Origin: Aureisphaera sp963669405
Lineage (GTDB): Bacteria > Bacteroidota > Bacteroidia > Flavobacteriales > Flavobacteriaceae
Length of the DNA: 64,000 nt
Direction of reading: 5' to 3'
NCBI GenBank assembly: GCA_963669405.2
Contig: CAXXHF010000002.1
Span: 992,001-1,056,000 of the forward strand
This document shows positions 37,555 to 46,810 of this stretch, piece after piece. The notes under the pieces are model-generated. The model saw only the letters and a program-made list of their open reading frames with translations. It did no database searches and was not told where the DNA came from. Each line of letters opens with the position of its first letter. Position 1 is the stretch's first letter. Position numbers and translations under genes: made by a program.

Positions 37555-39433
37555 TTCCGGAGAGTGTATAGGGTATCAATAAGTTAACGGCTACACCAGT
37601 CTCAGAAGTATCGCTGTCCGATTTATTGATAAATTCAATTTTTGAGTTTGTTGTTTTTTCAAGGAAATCGGAAATCAATCCAATAGAACCTTTCCTTCGC
37701 ATTTCACCATTTAATCCTATTCCATTATCCTCTATGGTACAATGGAGGTATTTTTTGTGTTTTTTAGAGATATGGATTTTTATCTCCCCCTTTCGGTTTA
37801 TATCCAAAAAGCCATGTTTAATACAATTTTCGACAATGGGTTGCAATAACATTGGTGGGATGAACAAAAAGTCAGTTTCTGTAAGATATGTAAACTCAAT
37901 TTGATACGTAAAAGATTGTGGAAAACGATAAAGCTGTAGATCCATGTATTTCCTAAGAGCTTCTATTTCTTTACCGAAAAGGACATTGTTGAACATGGAG
38001 TTTTCCATTACGATTCGAAGATGACGGGAAAACTTCGATAGGTGAATGACCCCTGTTTCTGGGTTTTGTTTGATCTGTTTTTTAATTGCGGATAAACTGT
38101 TGAATGTAAAGTGGGGGTTCATTTGAGATCGCAACAACCGTTGCTGCATCTGTATATTCTGTCTTTCAAAACGCAATCTACGTTGTCGGAAAAGTACGAT
38201 TCCCAAAAGGGTTATTAATAGCAATATAATGGTAAGGGATATAAAAACGGTTTCGTTTTTCTTGAGGTTTGTGTTTTTAATTTCAACAGCTTGCTTCTGA
38301 ACCAACAATTTCTTTTCCCTTGTATTGGCCAATTCTAAGGCTGCCAATTCTTCATTCATCTTAGTTTCGAATACTATGTTTTGATATTCGGAAAGGCTAT
38401 CAAAATCGGCAAGTACTTGTTCTATGCTCCTCCTTTTTGAATAGTTGAGGCGTATTTGCTCTTTCATAAGAAAAGTCTTTTGTGAAATCGCTGGTTGTGG
38501 AGAATACCGCCATGCAGAATCCAAGTATACTTGGGCTGTTATGGGTTTATCCAGCATCCTGTAAGCCTCTGCGATATTGCCATAACAATCTGCAAGGTAT
38601 GTATAGTGTAGGTTTGAAAATATGGAATCTTTTTTTAAATACCATAATGATCGTTGATAACTCTGTATTGCAGTTTGATAATCGCCTGTATAGAACCGTA
38701 AAACGCCATCCTGTAAAAAAACCTGTCTATTGATAAAGGCGATATTATCATTGCTATGTAACTTTAGGCTATCGAGGATATGAAAGGATTGGGCTGTGTC
38801 GTTTTTGTGGGTAAAGAGTAGGCGAGCCAAATAAGAAAGGTTGATGGTAGTCATCTCCTTATTCCCTGCCAACTTGGACATTTCCAGGGATTTGTTATGG
38901 TATTCAAAAGCCAAGGGGATATTTAGGCTTTCCGAAGTATATATTCGTGTGAGTTGATTATAAGCATACACCAGTTCAGTATAATCCTCATCTTTATCCA
39001 ATAATGTTAAATACTTGTCAACCAGGTTTTTACTATTGATGTCTTGATTTTGTTCAAAATAAAGCTCCCATGCATTTCGGAAATAGGTGAGGTCTCTTTT
39101 TCGGGTATTGGTACTGTCGATAAGATCAATGGTCTTTTGAAAATAATGTATTGCGGAATCAATATTTTTGATCCTTTCGTAATAATCCCCTTTTTGAAAA
39201 GTGTTTTCTATCAATAGGGAATCTGGAGGGTTATCAATGGATCCTATAAATCCCCTTGCCTTTTCAAGTGAGGTTAGAACAGTATCATTGATAACCCCTA
39301 TCGCTCCTTCATGCCTTCTATGGATTTCAGAAAGTTTATACGCTAAGGACAGTTCATTTTTTTTGGAGGAGCAGCTTGTAAAAAAAACGAATGTAGCAAT
39401 GAAAAGAAAAAGGTGTTTTAGCATAGGCTTCAA
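37547..39433 (-). CDS. TPR-containing LytS-type sensor histidine kinase
   Basis: The 628-residue protein begins with a lipoprotein-like signal (FFTSCSSKKNE), then a periplasmic array of tetratricopeptide repeats (about residues 60-370; for example YYERIKNIDSAIHYFQKTID, FYTGDYQTAIQSYQRSLWYL). One membrane helix (about 393-415), a short coil and a His_kinase domain follow (LLRSQMNPHFTFNSLSAIKK, His near 440; LQPIVENCIKHGFLD; HATPase with ENGIGL-like DNGIGLNG). Whether the Cys is lipidated in a protein with a second membrane helix is unclear. It passes phosphate to the overlapping LytTR regulator gene. The signal is unknown. Confidence 0.9.
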   Translation of the reverse strand: MKPMLKHLFLFIATFVFFTSCSSKKNELSLAYKLSEIHRRHEGAIGVINDTVLTSLEKARGFIGSIDNPPDSLLIENTFQKGDYYERIKNIDSAIHYFQKTIDLIDSTNTRKRDLTYFRNAWELYFEQNQDINSKNLVDKYLTLLDKDEDYTELVYAYNQLTRIYTSESLNIPLAFEYHNKSLEMSKLAGNKEMTTINLSYLARLLFTHKNDTAQSFHILDSLKLHSNDNIAFINRQVFLQDGVLRFYTGDYQTAIQSYQRSLWYLKKDSIFSNLHYTYLADCYGNIAEAYRMLDKPITAQVYLDSAWRYSPQPAISQKTFLMKEQIRLNYSKRRSIEQVLADFDSLSEYQNIVFETKMNEELAALELANTREKKLLVQKQAVEIKNTNLKKNETVFISLTIILLLITLLGIVLFRQRRLRFERQNIQMQQRLLRSQMNPHFTFNSLSAIKKQIKQNPETGVIHLSKFSRHLRIVMENSMFNNVLFGKEIEALRKYMDLQLYRFPQSFTYQIEFTYLTETDFLFIPPMLLQPIVENCIKHGFLDINRKGEIKIHISKKHKKYLHCTIEDNGIGLNGEMRRKGSIGLISDFLEKTTNSKIEFINKSDSDTSETGVAVNLLIPYTLSGND

Positions 39434-39689
39434 AAATAATTAAAAATGGTTCCTTGATTCTGTCATATCTAATTAAAATTTAAGAGTTCTATTTTTGAAA
39501 TTAATATATTCTTAAATTTTTTACCTACAAGAATAAACTTTAAATATCCAACACCTTACAAGATTAAATATTATATAGTAAAGCTAAATTCGGTAATTTT
39601 AGAATTTGATTCAGTTCATTGAAATGACCCCTTACCTAAAGAAAGCACAAGGGGTCAAAAATACTCAAAAGCCAAAAAAAACCTTGGGG

Positions 39690-39824
39690 AGTTACTATCC
39701 CTTCGGGCTGCTCCAGAGCGGGTATAACGTCAACACCTCCTCCACCGCAAACGCACTGGCGCAGAACTTTAAGTACAATGGTAAAGAACTAAATAGTAAA
39801 CTGGGATTGGAATGGTATGATTAT
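39690..39824 (+). pseudogene. Orphan RHS core fragment
   Basis: The frame reads SYYPFGLLQSGYNVNTSSTA, NALAQNFKYNGKELNSKLGL, EWYDY, a 45-residue piece of an RHS core. It aligns with the toxin gene at 16,687-16,815 (YYPFGLRHSGYN to GLEWYDF). It begins and ends abruptly. Its 3' edge overlaps the stop codon of the convergent phosphatidyltransferase gene. No start, no toxin tip and no immunity gene are present, so this is the scar of a lost or recombined RHS locus. The first half is GC-rich, the second AT-rich, as in the intact gene. Confidence 0.8.
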
Positions 39825-40408
39825 CGCCCCTTTGACCTTCTTTTATCCCGATGAGCCCAATACAGGCCTTTTACTCCAGCAACCCAATCATCGTACATGA
39901 AAATGAGGGTGATTTCCTCAATAGTTTCCAAAACCCCAATGATAAGCATGAAATAAAATAACCAGTAGAGTGGTCCGAAGAACAATAAATGTAAGATAAA
40001 AACACCTTGAATTAAGGCAGATAATTTTGCTAAATATGTGTGAAATGCCGTTGCTTTTCCATATTTTCTATACGCCAAAATCATTTGAATCATATATGGG
40101 ATAAAGACTATGAGGATCAATGTAAAATGCTCTATCATAAAAGCCTTTTCAAAGAAAAAAAGTCCTATTATCCCAACAACAAGTGTGATTTGATCTCCCA
40201 TGGAATCAAGTTGTGATCCTCTGGCACTAGTGATTCTCAATTTTCTGGCTAAAAACCCATCAATGGCATCAGTAATAAAACTAAATAGTAAAAACCATGT
40301 GAAGGCTACCCTAGCATCTAGAAATATTAGAACCAATAAAAATGGAGTTGCAGCAATTCGATAGAAAGAAAACCAATCGGCAATATTGTAGTTTTTAAAA
40401 GTGAGCAT
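39821..40408 (-). CDS. CDP-alcohol phosphatidyltransferase family protein
   Basis: This inner-membrane enzyme of about 195 residues has five or six membrane helices. It has the complete CDP-OH-P signature D-x2-D-G-x2-A-R-x8-G-x3-D-x3-D, seen as DAIDGFLAR followed by GSQLDSMGD (about residues 52-75). Such enzymes transfer a phosphatidyl group from CDP-diacylglycerol to an alcohol in phospholipid synthesis; whether the acceptor here is glycerol phosphate, serine or another alcohol cannot be told. The ATG at 40408 (MLTFKNYNIADWF) is preferred over one nine codons earlier. The final codons lie at the junction with the RHS scar, so the natural C-terminus may have been altered. Confidence 0.85.
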   Translation of the reverse strand: MLTFKNYNIADWFSFYRIAATPFLLVLIFLDARVAFTWFLLFSFITDAIDGFLARKLRITSARGSQLDSMGDQITLVVGIIGLFFFEKAFMIEHFTLILIVFIPYMIQMILAYRKYGKATAFHTYLAKLSALIQGVFILHLLFFGPLYWLFYFMLIIGVLETIEEITLIFMYDDWVAGVKGLYWAHRDKRRSKGR

Positions 40409-40651
40409 TTTTGAAAAGATTTCCAAGACCTCCAAAATTTATACCAGTATAAAATTACATCCTTTCACTACTGTAAAAAATGACATATATCATTGTAAAA
40501 GAATGACTTACATTAGTTTTAATCTCTCTGTTTTTACACCTTTATTGTTTCATCTATTTGAATCAACTGTCCATAGAAAGGATGACAAATCTCATTTTAT
40601 TTCTTCAGCATGAAGGCTACATTTAGTTCATTATTTCAAACATTTTAAAAG

Positions 40652-41287
40652 ATGAAAATTTCCAATATATTACTCGTTGTATTCAGTCTCATCTCATTAA
40701 CAGTTGGGGCTCAAGAACTGCAAAATCTGAATCAGGTATCACCTTTTCATGAGGGCTTAGCTGCTATTAAAAAAGACAATCAATGGGCCTTTATTAATAC
40801 AGATGGAGAAATAGTGATCAATTTTAGAAACGACTTGGTGCCTGGTCAATGCAATATGGACTGTTGTATTGAAGATCCTTCTGTAACGTATCCATTCTTT
40901 AAAGATGGTCGGGCCCTTATAAAAGAAAATAGGGATGGGATTATTCATTATGGTTATATCAATACTAGTGGTGAGATAGCAATTAAACCCGATTTCATCA
41001 ATGCTACACATTTTAGCAAGAATTTAGCTATTGTGCTCAAAGTATATAAAGAGAACTTAGGGAAAAACGAATTGCTAGGAAAAAACATGGTTTCATACAG
41101 CTACAACAAAGTAATCATCGATATCAATGGGGAAGTTAAGACTCATCTATCCGGGCCTTTCAACCTAATCTATTCCAAGGACAAATTAAAAACCCCTCCA
41201 TTGATTGCTTCCAAGGTATTAAACAATAATCTGGTTGCTACTAAAACCAAAGCAAATACTTGGAATATAAAAGTCATAGACCAATAA
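40652..41287 (+). CDS. Secreted WG-repeat protein
   Basis: The 211-residue protein has a signal peptide ending near VGAQ (residue 19) and three WG beta repeats: FHEGLAAIKKDNQWAFINTD, FKDGRALIKENRDGIIHYGY with INTSGEIAIKPDF, and FSKNLAIVLK. WG repeats are found in many exported Bacteroidota proteins, with no settled function. It ends 10 bases before the adaptor gene of the export system, so it may be co-transcribed with it and act in the periplasm or on the surface. Confidence 0.82.
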   Translation: MKISNILLVVFSLISLTVGAQELQNLNQVSPFHEGLAAIKKDNQWAFINTDGEIVINFRNDLVPGQCNMDCCIEDPSVTYPFFKDGRALIKENRDGIIHYGYINTSGEIAIKPDFINATHFSKNLAIVLKVYKENLGKNELLGKNMVSYSYNKVIIDINGEVKTHLSGPFNLIYSKDKLKTPPLIASKVLNNNLVATKTKANTWNIKVIDQ

Positions 41288-41297
41288 CATACTTGAA

Positions 41298-42383
41298 ATG
41301 GTTCGATATATTATTTGGATATCACTTGTCTTGTCTTTACTGTCCTGTAGTAAAAAGGAAGAAAAGGTCAGACCAGAGATAAAAGCTATCACTGAATCTG
41401 TTTATTCTTCTGTCACCATTCAACCCGATAGTGTATATCAGGCCTATGCATCGATCAATGGGATACTTGACAAAAACCTAATAGAAGAAGGAGATTTAGT
41501 TCAAAAAGGGGACGTTTTACTTCAGGTGATAAATACAAATCCAAAGATCAATGCAGAAAACGCTCGGCTATCATTGGACCTAGCCCAAAGAAATTTTAAC
41601 GGTAACTCTACTATATTACAAGACATAGAAAAACAAATTAGAGCTGCAGCCCTTACAAATTCTAATGATTCGATCAATTATTACCGGCAAAAAAACCTGT
41701 GGAATCAACAAATTGGTTCCAAAATTGAGTTTGACACTAAAAAGTTAAAATACGATCTCTCAAAAAATACTTTAATCCAGCTTCAGGACAGATACCAACG
41801 TACAAAAGATGAGTTACTGACACAATTAAAGCAAGCTCAGAACCACTATACATCTTCTTTGATCAATTCGGGAGATTTTAGTATCAAAAGCAGGATAAAT
41901 GGGAAAGTATATGCACTTTATAAGAACCCAGGAGAAATCGTTAATACATTAGAACCCCTTGCTCTAATAGGAAGTGCTTCCGTTTTTGTAATTGAAATGT
42001 TGGTAGACGAGGTAGATATTGTAAAGATAAGAGAAGAACAAGATGTAGTCGTTACACTTGATGCTTATAATGGAAATGTTTTTAAGGCTAAAGTCTATAA
42101 AATCTATCCAAAGAAGGATGAAAGAAATCAGACTTTCGTAGTTGAAGCTATATTTGAATCTGCTCCAGAGGTGTTGTACCCAGGATTAGCCGGAGAGGCA
42201 AACATTATAATTTCCCAAAAGAAAAATGCTTTGACTATTCCAAAACAATATTTAATCGATGAAAATAAGGTTCTTACTTCCAAGGGTATTGTTACCATCG
42301 AGATAGGGCTAGAAAGCCTGGATAGGGTTGAAGTTCTTTCCGGAATTACCGATTCAACCATAATTCATAACCCTGAAAAATGA
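41298..42383 (+). CDS. HlyD/MacA-type periplasmic adaptor, probable lipoprotein
   Basis: The 361-residue protein begins with a lipobox (LLSC, Cys at about residue 15). It shows the adaptor layout: biotinyl-lipoyl-like start (GILDKNLIEEGDLVQKGDVL), helical hairpin (about residues 85-180), second lipoyl half (INGKVYALYKNPGEIVNTLE) and a beta-barrel domain (IVKIREEQDVVVTLDAYNG). It should join an inner-membrane ABC permease to an outer-membrane factor. Its stop overlaps the start of the permease gene by 4 bases. Confidence 0.9.
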   Translation: MVRYIIWISLVLSLLSCSKKEEKVRPEIKAITESVYSSVTIQPDSVYQAYASINGILDKNLIEEGDLVQKGDVLLQVINTNPKINAENARLSLDLAQRNFNGNSTILQDIEKQIRAAALTNSNDSINYYRQKNLWNQQIGSKIEFDTKKLKYDLSKNTLIQLQDRYQRTKDELLTQLKQAQNHYTSSLINSGDFSIKSRINGKVYALYKNPGEIVNTLEPLALIGSASVFVIEMLVDEVDIVKIREEQDVVVTLDAYNGNVFKAKVYKIYPKKDERNQTFVVEAIFESAPEVLYPGLAGEANIIISQKKNALTIPKQYLIDENKVLTSKGIVTIEIGLESLDRVEVLSGITDSTIIHNPEK

Positions 42384-43642
42384 TTAACTGGCCTGTCATA
42401 CTGAGTATAGCCAAAACACATTTGCTCACCAAAATTAAGCAAACAGCAACTGCAGCTTTGGGAGTTACCTTCGGAATTGGCGCCTATATCACCTTAGTAT
42501 GTTTTATGACAGGTCTCAACGGAATGTTGGATGACTTAATTCTGAACCAAACCCCCCATGTCCATGTTTTTAATGAAATAGAACCTTCAAAAAAACAACC
42601 TGTTGACCTATACAATAATCTGGAGAATGCAATTAACGTAGTGCATTCCATTAAACCGAAACAAAGACAGAAAAGAATTCACAACGGACTTCCTATTATC
42701 AATTATTTAAATGAAGATCCAAATGTTCGTGGAGCGATTCCACAGATAAAAACACAGGTTTTTTATGTTGCTGGGACCATAGAATTAGGTGGAAGTATTA
42801 CCGGTATAGATATTATGGAAGAAGTAAGGTTGTTTAATTTTAAGGACTATATCGTGAAGGGAACGCCACAGGACTTGAAGAACAATGACAATGGTATTTT
42901 ATTGGGTGCCGGAATCGCTGATAAGATGTCTTTAGATCTAGGAGACCGTATACAAATAAGTAATATAAATGGAGAGGTATTTCCACTAAAAATAGTTGGA
43001 ATTTTTCAAAGCGGAATTGCTGATTTAGATGATATACAGAGTTTTGCAAACCTCAAAACAGTACAACGTATTTTAGGGAAATCTGAAAACTACATTACCG
43101 ATATCAATATAAAATTATATAATATTGACGAGGCAATTTCACTTTCAAAAAAAATAGAGCAATTATTTAAACTCAAAGCTATTGACATCAATACCGCCAA
43201 TGCCCAGTTTGAAACAGGAACAACCATACGAAACCTTATTACCTATGCTGTTTCGATAACTCTTCTGATTGTTGCCGGATTTGGAATTTATAACATTTTG
43301 AATATGCTCATTTATGAAAAGATGAACGATATTGCTATCTTGAAAGCTACCGGATTCTCCGGCAAGGACGTTCAAATGATTTTTATGAGTCAGGCGATGA
43401 TCATTGGTCTCGTTGGAGGCATTTTAGGATTGATCCTAGGATTTGTTCTTTCTTCCGTAATTGATCGTCTACCGTTCGACACTGAGGCATTACCCACCAT
43501 AACTACTTATCCAATTAATCATGATCCAATTTTTTATGTTATTGGGTTTGTATTTGCCATGCTCTCCACTTTTCTGTCTGGTTATTTACCCTCTCGAAAA
43601 GCTAAAAAAATAGATCCGGTTAGAATTATTAGAGGTCAATAA
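42380..43642 (+). CDS. ABC transporter permease, FtsX/MacB family
   Basis: The 420-residue protein has one membrane helix near the N-terminus (about 20-45), a large MacB-type periplasmic domain (about 50-275) and three C-terminal helices (about 285-310, 335-360, 385-405). The typical FtsX coupling region reads MLIYEKMNDIAILKATGFSG and ends with SRKAKKIDPVRIIRGQ. With the adaptor before and the ATPase after, it forms a MacAB- or DevBCA-like tripartite exporter. The cargo could be a lipid, peptide or antibiotic and cannot be read from sequence. Confidence 0.92.
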   Translation: MINWPVILSIAKTHLLTKIKQTATAALGVTFGIGAYITLVCFMTGLNGMLDDLILNQTPHVHVFNEIEPSKKQPVDLYNNLENAINVVHSIKPKQRQKRIHNGLPIINYLNEDPNVRGAIPQIKTQVFYVAGTIELGGSITGIDIMEEVRLFNFKDYIVKGTPQDLKNNDNGILLGAGIADKMSLDLGDRIQISNINGEVFPLKIVGIFQSGIADLDDIQSFANLKTVQRILGKSENYITDINIKLYNIDEAISLSKKIEQLFKLKAIDINTANAQFETGTTIRNLITYAVSITLLIVAGFGIYNILNMLIYEKMNDIAILKATGFSGKDVQMIFMSQAMIIGLVGGILGLILGFVLSSVIDRLPFDTEALPTITTYPINHDPIFYVIGFVFAMLSTFLSGYLPSRKAKKIDPVRIIRGQ

Positions 43643-43643
43643 A

Positions 43644-44318
43644 ATGGAAATTGTCTTACAAACAAAAAATATCAATAAACACTTTAAAAAGCCAGTACCG
43701 TTTCATGTACTCAAGGACATTAATTTCCAGATTAAAAAAGGGGAGTTTTCTTCTATCATGGGAAAATCCGGTTGTGGCAAATCTACTTTACTGTACATTT
43801 TATCTACAATGGATACAGATTATGAAGGTGAACTGTATTTAAACAATGAACTCATCACTGGCCAAAACCACCAAAGACTTTCTTATATACGAAATAGAGA
43901 TATTGGGTTCGTGTTTCAGTTTCACTATTTATTATCAGAGTTTTCAGTTTTAGAAAATGTAATGCTCCCAGCTAAAAAACTAGCTGCCAAAACATTGCAG
44001 GAAATCAAATATGATGCGATGCAAAAATTAATCATATTAGAAATTGATCATTTGGCAAAGAAACGGGCTTCTAGAATCTCAGGAGGTGAAAAGCAACGAG
44101 TCGCTATTGCAAGAGCCTTAATAAACAATCCTTCTATCATAATGGGGGATGAACCCACAGGTAACTTAGATAGCTATAACGCTGATAATGTATTCAACAT
44201 ATTTAAAAAATTGAGTGATGAAGAAGATCTTTCATTGCTCATTGTAACCCATGATAAAGACTTTGCAGATCGAACAGATCGAATTGTAGAAATGAGTGAT
44301 GGAAGAATTATTCTATAA
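43644..44318 (+). CDS. ABC transporter ATPase, LolD/MacB-type
   Basis: The 224-residue ATPase has Walker A GKSGCGKST (about residues 38-46), Q-loop VFQFHYLL, signature ISGGEKQRVAIARAL (about 146), Walker B IIMGDEPTGNLD and the H-loop Thr-His VTHDKDFA. It powers the preceding permease; the genes are one base apart. No further gene of the operon follows: the next 250 bases (44319-44568) are without any feature I can see. Confidence 0.94.
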   Translation: MEIVLQTKNINKHFKKPVPFHVLKDINFQIKKGEFSSIMGKSGCGKSTLLYILSTMDTDYEGELYLNNELITGQNHQRLSYIRNRDIGFVFQFHYLLSEFSVLENVMLPAKKLAAKTLQEIKYDAMQKLIILEIDHLAKKRASRISGGEKQRVAIARALINNPSIIMGDEPTGNLDSYNADNVFNIFKKLSDEEDLSLLIVTHDKDFADRTDRIVEMSDGRIIL

Positions 44319-44568
44319 CCCAAAAAAAGAAGGCATTGTTTGTGTTAAACAGTCCTTCAGGCATCATCATGGAAGTAGATCCTAACAGATTTCCTGCATT
44401 GATAAAAATTGCTGGCCTTTCATTTAAAGGTTATTTTCTCTTTACAGAAGATAACTTGTAAAGACGTTTAAAGCGAAAAGGTATGAGATACTAGTTTACA
44501 GTACTTGTAGGTTAGGATAGAGTGTAATATTTAACGTCACAGCTGCGAATTTATAGGATTAATGAAGC

Positions 44569-45057
44569 TTAATAGCCTACCCTTTTCCTTGTGTTAGGCA
44601 ATTCCCATTTAATCATCTCTTTCAAAAATTCATCTACTTTTTCAACAATTAGCTTTTCATCAATCTCTATAGGGTTAAAGAGACCTATTTCCAAGGTTCC
44701 ATTCTCTTGAACAAGGCCTTCTATCACAGGGAACATGATGAAAACGTATACATCACCGCTATAACTTTGTGAAAACACCAATGCTCCTCCAGGAATAAAT
44801 CGATACTCAGGAATTTTGTTTGTACAATCTATCAATTCTGGAGGAAAAGATTCGAACGTGATATTAATTGCTGAGTTATTGTAAATCCAATTGAGCTCCT
44901 GTGTTTTCCATCCAATTTTATATTGCTCCACAATACTATTCAATGTTTTTAACAGTAATGGACGTGTTATTGAATTCCATTGAGTTTTTTTATCGACTAC
45001 GGTTTCAATTGAATTTCTGTAGTCTACCACCCGCTCTTCTAAGTGTTCTATTTTCAT
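44569..45057 (-). CDS. Soluble protein of unknown function in the Mla-like operon
   Basis: The 162-residue protein has no signal peptide and no known family. It starts with a helical charged segment (EERVVDYRNSIETVVDKKTQ) and continues with a strand-rich region (LVFSQSYSGDVYVFIMFPVI) and an acidic helical end. It is the last of four genes on this strand, 10 bases behind the MCE protein gene, so it probably works with the Mla-like transporter, perhaps in the cytosol. Confidence 0.6.
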   Translation of the reverse strand: MKIEHLEERVVDYRNSIETVVDKKTQWNSITRPLLLKTLNSIVEQYKIGWKTQELNWIYNNSAINITFESFPPELIDCTNKIPEYRFIPGGALVFSQSYSGDVYVFIMFPVIEGLVQENGTLEIGLFNPIEIDEKLIVEKVDEFLKEMIKWELPNTRKRVGY

Positions 45058-45067
45058 GATTCAAGTT

Positions 45068-46045
45068 TTAATCTTGTTTCTTTCTTTCTTGCCTTTCGAG
45101 TTTTCTAAAGTATCCTCTAAACAAAAAATTATGTTTGAGAGCTTCCATGTTTTCATTGAACTTTTGAGTACTCTCTTTGATATTCGTTATGGTAGAATCA
45201 ATATTCTTGACAAGTGTTTCATCAGTACTGAGGTAATTAAGTGCTCCTTTTCCATTTTCAATATCATCCAATACCTTTCCGAGACTCTCGGTAATATCGA
45301 CGATTTCAATACTAGATTCTTCCAAATTAGCCACTATATTCTCCATCTTAAGCCCTGAAATGCTATCTGTTAACAGGATATTTGCAACACTTTTTTTCTC
45401 ACTTAGGGTGGAAATGTAATCGTTAAGTTCTTTTACGGTTTGAGATGCCCTAGTACTTGTCATTTTAAGCTGAAAAATTGTTTGCTTTAAATCGTTTGCC
45501 ATAATGGAGTCTGTAATGAGCATTCCTAGGGTCCCTTTACCATCAATTATTTTTGAAGTAATTTTGAGTAATTCTGCCGTCAACAAAGCTGCATTTTCAT
45601 TGGTAACATTCAACGTAGTGAGCATGTCATCGGTTCGAATACGACTATAGGTGCTAATGGTATCTCCGGAAATTACGGTTGGTGATTTCCCTTCTCTAGG
45701 AACAATATTGATGATCATATTCCCTACCAAGCCATCTGAACCAATAGTGGCGATTGCATCTTTTCTAATATGTGAACGGATGTCCTCTTTGATAAGCATT
45801 TCTACCAAAATTACAGTATCACTTTCCATTTTTATTTTACTTACTGTTCCAATATCAATACCTGAGTAACGCACATTATTTCCTAGCTGCAGCCCATTTA
45901 CATTAGAAAACAAAGCATTTAATTTTATATTTCTTCCAAAAAGATTCTGACGATTTCCAATAGAATAAAGAGCAGCTATTAGAAGTAAGGTTCCTAGAAT
46001 GATGAAGATTCCAAGTTTTAGTTTTTGTGACGCTGTTTTTTTCAT
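45068..46045 (-). CDS. MCE (MlaD-like) lipid transport protein
   Basis: The 325-residue protein has one N-terminal membrane helix (about residues 12-30), an MCE domain (about 38-115; LNALFSNVNGLQLGNNVRYS, GIDIGTVSKIKM, GSDGLVGNMIINIVP) and a long helical C-terminal part (about 145-310) such as forms the needle-like or ring-stacked structures of MCE proteins. It should bridge the periplasm for phospholipid movement between membranes. It stands downstream of the MlaF- and MlaE-like genes. Confidence 0.92.
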   Translation of the reverse strand: MKKTASQKLKLGIFIILGTLLLIAALYSIGNRQNLFGRNIKLNALFSNVNGLQLGNNVRYSGIDIGTVSKIKMESDTVILVEMLIKEDIRSHIRKDAIATIGSDGLVGNMIINIVPREGKSPTVISGDTISTYSRIRTDDMLTTLNVTNENAALLTAELLKITSKIIDGKGTLGMLITDSIMANDLKQTIFQLKMTSTRASQTVKELNDYISTLSEKKSVANILLTDSISGLKMENIVANLEESSIEIVDITESLGKVLDDIENGKGALNYLSTDETLVKNIDSTITNIKESTQKFNENMEALKHNFLFRGYFRKLERQERKKQD

Positions 46046-46057
46046 GGCTTGGTCTCT

Positions 46058-46810
46058 TTATTGTTTAAAAAATGCTCTAACCTTTGGATCATTAGATTTT
46101 ACTAATTCTGGGTAAGTACCTTCAGCATAGTTAACACCTCCTACAAGAAGTATAATACGATTGGAGATTACGCGAGCACAATCCACATCGTGGGTAATAA
46201 TTAACGAAGAGGTCTTATATTTTTTCTGAATTCTTCTCATTAACTGAATAATTTCTTTCGCTGTAATAGGGTCTAGTCCAGTAGTAGGTTCGTCATATAA
46301 AATAATCTTTGGCTTTAAGATCAAGGCCCTGGCAAGCGCAACCCTTCTTTTCATTCCTCCCGAAAGTTCAGCTGGCATCAGATCAATAGCATCAATCAAA
46401 CCAACATTTTCTAGAGCTTCTACCACAAGGGCTTCTGTGGTTTCTTTCATTTTGAGCTTCTTTTTATGCCTACGCAATGGAAATTCCAAATTCTCCCTAA
46501 CGGTCATCGAATCGTATAGGGCACTTCCTTGAAAGAGAAAGCCAATTTCAGTTCTCAACAAATCCATTTCAACTTGTCCAAGAATGCTTATGTCATTATC
46601 CTTAATTCTAATACTTCCACTATCGGCCTGTATTAGTCCAACAAGGCATTTTATCATTACTGATTTCCCAGAACCAGATTTCCCCATAACAACCAAATTC
46701 TCTCCTTCAAAAAGCTGGAGGTTAAAGCCTTTAAGAACTTCGTTATTCCCAAAAGATTTTTTCAGATTCTTAATCTCCAGTACAGATGGTATGTTCTCAA
46801 TTAAAGCCAT
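46058..46810 (-). CDS. MlaF-like ABC ATPase
   Basis: The 250-residue ATPase has Walker A GKSGSGKS (about 43-50), Q-loop LFQGSALYDSMTVRENLEFP, signature AELSGGMKRRVALARAL (about 145-161) and Walker B IILYDEPTTGLDP. The GSALFDSMTV-like Q-loop and the SGGM signature are typical of MlaF/TTG2A proteins rather than of exporters. It energises the permease encoded by the preceding gene, whose last base it shares. Confidence 0.94.
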   Translation of the reverse strand: MALIENIPSVLEIKNLKKSFGNNEVLKGFNLQLFEGENLVVMGKSGSGKSVMIKCLVGLIQADSGSIRIKDNDISILGQVEMDLLRTEIGFLFQGSALYDSMTVRENLEFPLRRHKKKLKMKETTEALVVEALENVGLIDAIDLMPAELSGGMKRRVALARALILKPKIILYDEPTTGLDPITAKEIIQLMRRIQKKYKTSSLIITHDVDCARVISNRIILLVGGVNYAEGTYPELVKSNDPKVRAFFKQ

